Positions 1 to 4,819 of a stretch of DNA of 5,086 nucleotides are shown here, piece after piece. Both the position numbers and the translations under genes were made by a program. Below the pieces are notes generated by a model, which was not told where the DNA came from, searched no databases, and worked only from the letters and a program-made list of their open reading frames with translations. The DNA comes from Syntrophales bacterium (GTDB taxonomy: Bacteria; Desulfobacterota; Syntrophia; Syntrophales; UBA2192). Positions within the stretch are counted from its first letter, which is position 1, and every line of letters begins with the position of its first letter. The DNA lies in assembly GCA_025454095.1 (NCBI GenBank), contig JALOPC010000136.1, positions 1-5,086 on the forward strand. Direction: 5' to 3'.

Positions 1-1
1 G

Positions 2-2029
2 GCAGGCGAGGAACTCGAGGGGCGCGTCGAGGAGAGGACGGCCCAGCTCTACCGCGCGAACCTCCAGCTGGCCGGCGAGATGGAAGAGCGCAAGCGCTCC
101 GAGGAAGCCCTGCGCGCCAGCGAGGGCAAGCTCAACGCGATCCTTCGCTCCGTCGGCGACAGCATGGTCATGATCGACCGGGACCTCAACATCATCTGGT
201 GCAACGACAAGGCAAAGAACGCGTTTTCCGCCGGCTGTGTCGGCAGCAAGTGCCACGAGACGCTCTGCGGCAGGCAGTGGCCCTGCGAGCCCTATCCCTG
301 TTACGCGATCCAGACGTTCCGCGACGGGGAGATCCACAGCAGCGACGCGGCGCTGACGAACCAGAACGGCCAGGAAGTGTCGTTCCACTGTGTCGCCAAC
401 GTGGCCCTGCGGGATGCCGACGGGAGCCCGGCGGCGGTGCTGACCATCCTGCGGGACATCACGGACCGCAAGCGTGCCGAAATCGCCCTCGTGGAATCGG
501 AGAGGAAGTACAGGACCCTCTTCGAGGACTCCCTGGAGGCCATGAGCGTCTCGCGCGCCGGGAAGATGATCGACGTCAACCCCGCCTGGCTTGCCCTTCA
601 CGGCTACGACAACAAGGCGGAGATCCTGGGCCGGGACGTCATGGAGTTCATCCACCCCGAGGACCGTCACATCCTCGCCGAGCGCCGGGAGTCGTGGCCG
701 TACCACGATCTGCGCTCCTACCAGATCCGGGACATCCGTCGGGACGGGGACATCGTCGACATCGAGGTCTGCGCAAGCCGCATCGAACTCACGGGGCAGG
801 AGGCCATCCTCACCACGCTGCGCGACGTGACGGAGAAGAAGCGCAGCGAGCGGGAGCGGAAGGCCCTCGAGGAGAGGCTCGCGCGCTCGGAGAAGATGGA
901 GGCCCTGGGCACCCTGGCCGGGGGCGTTGCCCACGACCTGAACAACATCCTCGGCGGCATGGTCGGCTACCCGGACCTGCTGCTCATGGAGCTTCCGGAG
1001 GACAGCCCCCTGCGCCGGGGCATTATCACCATCAAGCACTCGGGCGAGAAGGCCGCGGCCATCGTCCAGGATCTGCTGACCCTGGCGCGGCGCGGCGTGC
1101 CCGTCATGGAGCCCGTGGGCCTGAACCGCATCATCACGGAGTACCTGCGGAGCCCCGAGTTCCAGCGGCTGCGCTCGTTCCATCCCGGCACCCGCATCGA
1201 GACCGAACTGGCCGAGGAGCTTCTCCCCATCCAGGGCTCTTCCGTGCATCTCTCCAAGGCCGTGATGAACCTCGTGTCCAATGCCGCAGAGGCCATGCCC
1301 TGCGGCGGCTCGATCCGCATCGAGACCTCGAACCAGTACGTGGACAAGACGATCCGCGGCTACGACCAGGTCTCCGAGGGCGAATACATCGTCCTGAAGA
1401 TTTCCGACACGGGCGTCGGGATCGCGCAGAAGGACATCAAGAAGATCTTCGAGCCCTTCTACACGAAGAAGATCATGGGCCGCAGCGGCACGGGCCTGGG
1501 CATGGCCGTCGTCTGGGGCACGGTGAAGGACCACAAGGGCTACATCGACATCGACAGCGTGGAGGGGAAGGGGACGTCATTCATCCTCTACTTCCCCGTG
1601 AACCGCACGGCGGTCAAGCAGGAGGACCGGAAGATCCCCATCGAGGATTACCTCGCGAAAGGGGAGACCATCCTGGTGGTCGACGACGTGGCGGAGCAGA
1701 GGGAATTGGCCTCGGCCATGCTGCGCAAGCTGGGCTACTCGACCGAAACGCTCGCAAGCGGGGAGGAAGCCGTCGAGTACCTGAAGGACAAGCCGGCGAA
1801 CCTCGTCATCCTGGACATGATCATGGACCCCGGCATCGACGGCCTCGAGACGTACCGCAAGATCCGGGAGCACCGCCCGGGGCAGAAGGCGATCATCGTA
1901 AGCGGGTTCGCCGAAACGGACCGGGTCAAGGAGGCCCAGAAACTGGGCGCCGGCCAGTATCTGAAGAAGCCCTACACGCTGGAGAAGATCGCGATGGCCG
2001 TCCGCCGGGAACTGGACAAGGCGGCCTAG
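2..2029 (+). CDS. Hybrid sensor histidine kinase (PAS-PAS-HisKA-HATPase-receiver), 5' end missing
   Basis: The frame is open from base 2, so the gene begins upstream of the window; the internal ATG at 80 is not the real start. Numbering from that ATG (649 residues to the stop): a charged coiled-coil linker (ELEGRVEERTAQL before it, then to about 18), PAS 1 (about 18-130) with a five-cysteine cluster, PAS 2 (about 140-250), a short coiled coil, and the HisKA dimerisation helix with phosphoacceptor H285 in GGVAHDLNN. The ATPase domain shows the N box (N397, N401), G1 DTGVGI (443-448), F box IFEPFYTKK and G2 GTGLGMAV. A C-terminal receiver (about 529-645) has acidic D535/D536, phosphoacceptor D579, S608 and K630, so both modules look active. 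By family knowledge it autophosphorylates on His and passes phosphate to its own Asp, then onward to an Hpt protein or regulator not seen here. The signal is unknown because the N-terminal sensor is cut off. No terminator follows, so the next gene is probably co-transcribed. Confidence 0.95.
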   Translation, partial: AGEELEGRVEERTAQLYRANLQLAGEMEERKRSEEALRASEGKLNAILRSVGDSMVMIDRDLNIIWCNDKAKNAFSAGCVGSKCHETLCGRQWPCEPYPCYAIQTFRDGEIHSSDAALTNQNGQEVSFHCVANVALRDADGSPAAVLTILRDITDRKRAEIALVESERKYRTLFEDSLEAMSVSRAGKMIDVNPAWLALHGYDNKAEILGRDVMEFIHPEDRHILAERRESWPYHDLRSYQIRDIRRDGDIVDIEVCASRIELTGQEAILTTLRDVTEKKRSERERKALEERLARSEKMEALGTLAGGVAHDLNNILGGMVGYPDLLLMELPEDSPLRRGIITIKHSGEKAAAIVQDLLTLARRGVPVMEPVGLNRIITEYLRSPEFQRLRSFHPGTRIETELAEELLPIQGSSVHLSKAVMNLVSNAAEAMPCGGSIRIETSNQYVDKTIRGYDQVSEGEYIVLKISDTGVGIAQKDIKKIFEPFYTKKIMGRSGTGLGMAVVWGTVKDHKGYIDIDSVEGKGTSFILYFPVNRTAVKQEDRKIPIEDYLAKGETILVVDDVAEQRELASAMLRKLGYSTETLASGEEAVEYLKDKPANLVILDMIMDPGIDGLETYRKIREHRPGQKAIIVSGFAETDRVKEAQKLGAGQYLKKPYTLEKIAMAVRRELDKAA

Positions 2030-2051
2030 GGCGGGGATGATTCAACCTACC

Positions 2052-2058
2052 GAGGGAG
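2052..2058 (+). promoter_or_regulatory. Ribosome binding site GAGGGAG for the small hypothetical gene
   Basis: GAGGGAG lies 8 bases before the GTG at 2067. The in-frame ATG at 2037 has only a G-rich run directly touching it, and the ATGs at 2082 and 2085 have a weaker purine stretch. This site decides for GTG 2067. Confidence 0.55.
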
Positions 2059-2066
2059 ATGGATTT

Positions 2067-2522
2067 GTGGAAACGAAGAGCATGATGACCAGGCAAGAGA
2101 TTCACGATTTCGGAGTCCAGATCGTCTACGAGGAGATGATGAAGGACGGCTATGAGATTCTCGGGGCCAACCCGTCGCTGGCCACGACGCCGCAGATTGT
2201 GGCCAAGAAGAACGGCCGGCTCTGTTTCGTCGTTGTCCGGACCGACGTCTACCCGAACAAGGGGCGGCTTGCCGATGACCGCGAGCTGTTCTACAACCTC
2301 GAGCATGCCGAACGCAACGACGCCGTGTGCTACTTCGCCGGCGTCGGGATCTGCAACGCGGCGGCAACCGATGCCGGCGACGAGGCGGCGATGAGCGTCC
2401 CTGCCCGGGACGGCGGGTTCTACGTGGATTTCGACGGGCTCAAGATCATGACGACCCTCGACCGCGCGGGCATTGCGAACGGGAACGGACAGCAAGCCGA
2501 GGGGCAAGGGAGCCGGGTCTAG
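2067..2522 (+). CDS. Hypothetical protein, possible degenerate YraN/PD-(D/E)XK-like fold
   Basis: Soluble protein of 151 residues from GTG 2067 (161 if the in-frame ATG at 2037, 7 bases after the kinase stop, is used; ATG 2082 is also possible). No signal peptide or membrane segment. The N-terminal half reads like a small nuclease fold: a helix (EIHDFGVQIVYEEMMKDGYEIL), then strands PQIVAKKNGRLCFVVVRTD. This pattern resembles UPF0102/YraN proteins, where GYxIL precedes GEIDLIA and VFVEVKTR. Here the Asp of GEID is replaced by Gln, the Glu of VEVK by Val and the Lys by Arg, so catalytic activity is doubtful. A second conserved-looking block is NDAVCYFAGVGICNA, followed by GGFYVDFDGLKIM and a low-complexity Gly/Gln tail. 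The function is not known. The closeness to the kinase suggests one transcript, but nothing in the sequence shows a functional link. The fold relation is my inference from pattern only; that it is a real gene is well supported by position, RBS and the following terminator. Confidence 0.8.
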   Translation: METKSMMTRQEIHDFGVQIVYEEMMKDGYEILGANPSLATTPQIVAKKNGRLCFVVVRTDVYPNKGRLADDRELFYNLEHAERNDAVCYFAGVGICNAAATDAGDEAAMSVPARDGGFYVDFDGLKIMTTLDRAGIANGNGQQAEGQGSRV

Positions 2523-2551
2523 GGTTTCGGGGATAAGAGAAGAAAATGAGC

Positions 2552-2582
2552 AAGGCGAAGAAACGGCTTCTTCGCCTTTTTT
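2552..2582 (+). terminator. Rho-independent terminator after the kinase/hypothetical unit
   Basis: A perfect 11-bp stem, AAGGCGAAGAA (2552-2562) with TTCTTCGCCTT (2568-2578), closes a 5-base loop ACGGC and runs straight into six T (2577-2582). It begins 29 bases after the stop at 2522 and acts on rightward transcription. The complement lacks a good T run, so it is probably weak for the convergent minus-strand gene that ends at 2621. Confidence 0.92.
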
Positions 2583-2620
2583 GTGTCCGTCGCCTGCAGC
2601 CTGTCGCCGTTGGCCTGTCC

Positions 2621-3634
2621 TTACCGGTCGTCGACGAGGTGGGCGAAGAAGCCGAGTTCCTTCGACCGCTTGTTGAAGTCCTCCTGCGACATGTCCACCT
2701 TTCCCGACTCGGCAACGACCAGGGACTCCTGCACGCAGCCGGGGATCCAGTACTTCTCGTAACCGGGAAGGGGGGGCTTGAACTCGACTCCGGCGCGCCC
2801 GATGGCGACCTTGTAGAATTTCACCTCGCCGGGCCGGACGGTGATGCGGGGGTGGGCATCGTCGATCAGGATCGCCGTCTTTTTGAGATTTTCGTAATAG
2901 GGCACCACGTCGTCCCCCCGCGGGGTCTGGACGACGACGAGGTCGGCATGCCGGAGCGTCTCCATCCCCTCGCTGCTGATTTCCACGCGGCCCTCTGCAA
3001 TGCGGATGTCGATCCCGGCGGCCCGGTAGCCTTTCTCCTTCAGGTTTGCGATGATCGCCGCGCCGATCTCGCCTACGCCCAGGATGGCGACGGTCGTTTC
3101 GCTCTTTACCAGGCCGTGCCTCCCGGCGGTCTGCTCGACCGTTTCCACCACGGCGAAGACCCGCCCTTTCAACCCGTAGACAAAGGGCTGTTCGTAGGGG
3201 AAGTGGGACTTGAAGAATCGCGGACCCTGTCCCGCGATCGCGATCGTCTTGGCCCCCGTCAGGGTCTTGGTGAGCTTGAGGTTCTTCATGATGCTGCCGA
3301 CCAGTTCCTTGTCAGCCTTGAACTGGTCGACCGTGTTGGGCACCGCCAGAACGAGGCCGCGTCCCAGGCCGTTGCCGGTGGTGATGACACCGGCGACAAA
3401 GGGCTTTCCGGAAGCGGCGGGCTTGAGGAACCACTTGAACCCGCTCGGGAAGTATCCGTCCACATCCTTCTGAGAGCCCGGGTAGACGGTGAAGATGCAG
3501 TTGATTTTCAGGAGCCTGCCCAGCGTCAGCAAGAACAGCATCGGCCAGCGCATGGTGACCGCGATGAATCCGAGAAATTGCCGGGACCATTTCTTTCTGT
3601 AAATGGCAATCACCTCCCCTTCACAGTACTCCAT
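2621..3634 (-). CDS. Acyl-ACP reductase (AAR)-like NAD(P)-binding oxidoreductase
   Basis: Protein of 337 residues from ATG 3634, close to the roughly 340 of cyanobacterial AAR. The N-terminus has a hydrophobic stretch (about 20-50), probably a membrane-associated helix. A Rossmann fold follows with TVAILGVGEIG (181-191, GxGxxG) and D209 at the end of the second strand. From memory of the AAR sequence several blocks line up: IAIAGQGPRFFKSHFP with ALGGFSSIIFENF; GRVFAVVETVEQ with TAYIICRQVEQ; the Rossmann motif with TVAICGATGDIG; ADLVVVQTP and ILIDDAHPR with ADIVVWVAS and LLIDGGYPK; and GCVQESLVVAE (C300, E303) with ACFAESMLLEFE, which carries the AAR active-site cysteine. AAR reduces long-chain acyl-ACP or acyl-CoA to fatty aldehyde through a thioester on that cysteine. 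Substrate and product here are inferred. No aldehyde-deformylating oxygenase or other lipid gene is in the window. An alternative is another shikimate-dehydrogenase-like dehydrogenase. The start is uncertain: a strong Shine-Dalgarno lies inside the frame, pointing to ATT 3604. The gene converges on the kinase unit and diverges from the lipoprotein. Confidence 0.85.
   Translation of the reverse strand: MEYCEGEVIAIYRKKWSRQFLGFIAVTMRWPMLFLLTLGRLLKINCIFTVYPGSQKDVDGYFPSGFKWFLKPAASGKPFVAGVITTGNGLGRGLVLAVPNTVDQFKADKELVGSIMKNLKLTKTLTGAKTIAIAGQGPRFFKSHFPYEQPFVYGLKGRVFAVVETVEQTAGRHGLVKSETTVAILGVGEIGAAIIANLKEKGYRAAGIDIRIAEGRVEISSEGMETLRHADLVVVQTPRGDDVVPYYENLKKTAILIDDAHPRITVRPGEVKFYKVAIGRAGVEFKPPLPGYEKYWIPGCVQESLVVAESGKVDMSQEDFNKRSKELGFFAHLVDDR
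3611..3621 (-). promoter_or_regulatory. Strong Shine-Dalgarno-like AAGGGGAGGTG inside the 5' end of the reductase frame
   Basis: On the minus strand AAGGGGAGGTG, continuing into AT, closely matches the anti-16S sequence. It lies 5 codons inside the frame opened by ATG 3634. The only in-frame codon at usual spacing (8 bases after GGAGG) is ATT at 3604-3602, which would give a 327-residue protein beginning (M)YRKKWSRQF. ATT starts are rare but known, as in infC. Confidence 0.5.
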
Positions 3635-3654
3635 GCCCCGTGTTGAATCGGGGC
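3635..3654 (-). promoter_or_regulatory. GC hairpin touching the ATG of the reductase gene
   Basis: In the minus-strand transcript GCCCCG and CGGGGC form a 6-bp all-GC stem with an 8-base loop (attcaaca), and the ATG at 3634 follows with no gap. No Shine-Dalgarno can be seen before that ATG. The hairpin would hinder initiation there, or it may be a translational control element. It has no T run, so it is not a typical terminator. Confidence 0.5.
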
Positions 3655-3763
3655 GAGCTGGAGATGCCGAACGGCCGCGAACCTATATATTTCTACATTA
3701 TGCCTATATTCTCATTGCATCCTGCGCAATGGAATCATCCTGTATTACGAGCGCAACGTAAAT

Positions 3764-3792
3764 TCATTAATAATGTTGATGATTCTTGTCAA
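3764..3792 (-). promoter_or_regulatory. Candidate promoter for the reductase gene
   Basis: On the minus strand a perfect TTGACA (3792-3787) is followed by an AT-rich stretch. The best -10 match is ATTAAT at a short 15-base spacing; at 17 bases the hexamer TAATGA is poor. The -35 is clear and the -10 is not. It would give a leader of over 100 bases ending in the hairpin at 3635-3654. Confidence 0.35.
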
Positions 3793-3818
3793 GTTAAATT
3801 TGCGTAATGATTTAAGAT

Positions 3819-3833
3819 ATGACCAATGGTCAT
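3819..3833. promoter_or_regulatory. 15-bp perfect palindrome, candidate operator
   Basis: ATGACCA-A-TGGTCAT has 7-bp arms around a single central base. It lies between the two facing-away -35 boxes, 41 bases before the + strand TTGACA and 26 bases behind the minus-strand one. That is a natural place for a dimeric regulator acting on both genes. No regulator gene is in the window, so the partner is unknown. Confidence 0.45.
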
Positions 3834-3874
3834 TTCCAGATCACTGTAAAGAAAATCGGCAATCGACCCTGTGC

Positions 3875-3906
3875 TTGACAAGCGTGCCTTTCCCGACTCA
3901 TATAGG
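3875..3906 (+). promoter_or_regulatory. Candidate sigma-70 promoter for the ChaN-like lipoprotein gene
   Basis: A perfect -35 TTGACA (3875-3880) is followed by CATATA (3899-3904, 18-base spacing) or TATAGG (3901-3906, 20-base spacing) as -10. Neither -10 is ideal. The position, 49-54 bases before the ATG at 3929, gives a short leader holding the RBS. Confidence 0.5.
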
Positions 3907-3912
3907 GCGAGC

Positions 3913-3921
3913 AGGAAGAGG
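3913..3921 (+). promoter_or_regulatory. Ribosome binding site AGGAAGAGG fixing the lipoprotein start
   Basis: AGGAAGAGG ends 7 bases before ATG 3929, the start that gives a proper lipoprotein signal peptide. The in-frame ATG at 3773 has AT-rich sequence and no such site. Confidence 0.75.
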
Positions 3922-3928
3922 CGCACCG

Positions 3929-4777
3929 ATGCATTCAACTATCCGAATCCTTGCGATCTCGGCCGCTGCAGCGGCGCTGGCACTCCTGGCAGGCTGCCAG
4001 GACGGCGGCGTCGTGCGTCTTGCGGACCGCGCCGCAATCCCCTTCGACCAGATGGTTGCGGGGGCCGCGAAGAGCCGGGTCATCGTCGTGGGCGAAACCC
4101 ACGACAACCGGGCCCATCACGACCTGCAGCTCAAAATCATCCGGACCCTGCACGAGGGGGGCGCCGTCCTTGCGGTCGGTCTCGAGATGTTCAGGGCCGA
4201 GAACCAGGAACTCCTGGACAAGTGGTGGCGCTGGGGGATGCCGACGGAACAGTTCGAGGCGCTCTATCTCGAGAACTGGGGGATGCCCTGGATTCTCTAC
4301 CGGGACATCTTCCTGTATTCGAGGCAGAAACGGATCCCGCTGGTCGGCCTCAACGTGCCCCGGGAGGTCATCTCCAAGGTTGCCCGCGAGGGCTACGGGT
4401 CGCTCACGGAGTCCGAGAGAAAGAAGCTGCCGCCGGGGCTGACCTGCACCGTTGACGAGGCCTATCGGTCCTTTATCCGCAAAACCTTTGCCGCGCACGT
4501 GCACGGGTCGGGGCGCAGCTTCGAGAACTTCTGCGAGGCCCAGATGGTCTGGGACACGGCGATGGCGATCTACGCCCTCGAGTACCTGGACAAAAACCCG
4601 GCAAGCCGGATGGTGATCCTGGCCGGTTCGGTTCACGCCTGGAAAAGGGCAATCCCCCGGCAGCTCGCGACCATGCGGCCCGGGATGACCGTCTCCGTCA
4701 TTTTGCCGGCCCCGGATGGCACAGAGGGGAAGGCGGCGCTGACGGCAGAGGACGCGGACTACCTGGTCCTTCCGTAG
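3929..4777 (+). CDS. ChaN family lipoprotein (haem-binding uptake, Tiki superfamily)
   Basis: Protein of 282 residues from ATG 3929. Residues 1-22 are a lipoprotein signal peptide (MHSTIRILAI, an Ala/Leu core) with lipobox LLAGC, C23 being the lipidated cysteine. Q24 follows, so by the +2 rule an outer-membrane location is likely. The mature part fits the ChaN/DUF399 family: VIVVGETHDN (51-60, with E56 and H58), VGLEMF (83-88), the aromatic block LYLENWGMPW with LYRDIFLYSRQKRIPLVGLNVP, and LAGSVHAW (231-238, H236). These are the spaced GETH and GxxH motifs that place the family near TIKI/TraB proteins. ChaN of Campylobacter binds haem and is thought to act in iron uptake; some relatives are suspected metallopeptidases. 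Which applies here is not shown, and no iron-uptake gene is adjacent. The methyltransferase gene starts 42 bases downstream with no terminator between, suggesting co-transcription. Family assignment is strong; role is inference. Confidence 0.9.
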   Translation: MHSTIRILAISAAAAALALLAGCQDGGVVRLADRAAIPFDQMVAGAAKSRVIVVGETHDNRAHHDLQLKIIRTLHEGGAVLAVGLEMFRAENQELLDKWWRWGMPTEQFEALYLENWGMPWILYRDIFLYSRQKRIPLVGLNVPREVISKVAREGYGSLTESERKKLPPGLTCTVDEAYRSFIRKTFAAHVHGSGRSFENFCEAQMVWDTAMAIYALEYLDKNPASRMVILAGSVHAWKRAIPRQLATMRPGMTVSVILPAPDGTEGKAALTAEDADYLVLP

Positions 4778-4819
4778 GGGACCGGGCACAGGGTTCAGGG
4801 GGCGGAAGCGAAGAGGGAT

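Larger units (their letters stand above)
3635..3928. other. AT-rich divergent intergenic region with several dyads
   Basis: 294 bases separate the divergent reductase and lipoprotein genes. From about 3680 to 3870 the base composition turns clearly AT-rich against GC-rich neighbours. It contains candidate promoters facing both ways, a 15-bp palindrome (3819-3833), CATTGC/GCAATG arms around a 7-base centre (3713-3731), CATTA-A-TAATG (3765-3775) and TTAAAT/ATTTAA arms (3794-3815). The reading frame of the lipoprotein stays open back to an ATG at 3773, but that extension has no RBS and would bury the signal peptide. I see no convincing separate small gene. Confidence 0.7.

Noticed and set aside
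80..82. ATG at 80 as the start of the histidine kinase
   Set aside because: The frame stays open to the left edge and encodes a typical coiled-coil linker (VEERTAQL), so the gene starts outside the window.
199..2040. 613-codon + strand frame overlapping the kinase
   Set aside because: It is a +2 shift shadow of a gene with all histidine kinase and receiver motifs; the translation is low-complexity Arg/Gly/Pro.
3234..3241. GCGATCGC octamer, the HIP1 motif common in cyanobacterial genomes
   Set aside because: Single copy formed by ordinary codons in the reductase; not evidence of cyanobacterial origin despite the AAR likeness.
2546..3646. Long open frame of 366 codons on the + strand, opposite the reductase gene
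   Set aside because: It is the antisense shadow of the minus-strand gene, which has a GxGxxG Rossmann motif and AAR-like blocks. The + frame shows no domain and its start overlaps the terminator hairpin.
3773..3928. Upstream ATG extending the lipoprotein by 52 residues
   Set aside because: No RBS before 3773, AT-rich noncoding-like sequence, and it would place the lipoprotein signal peptide internally; the extension also covers the candidate promoter.
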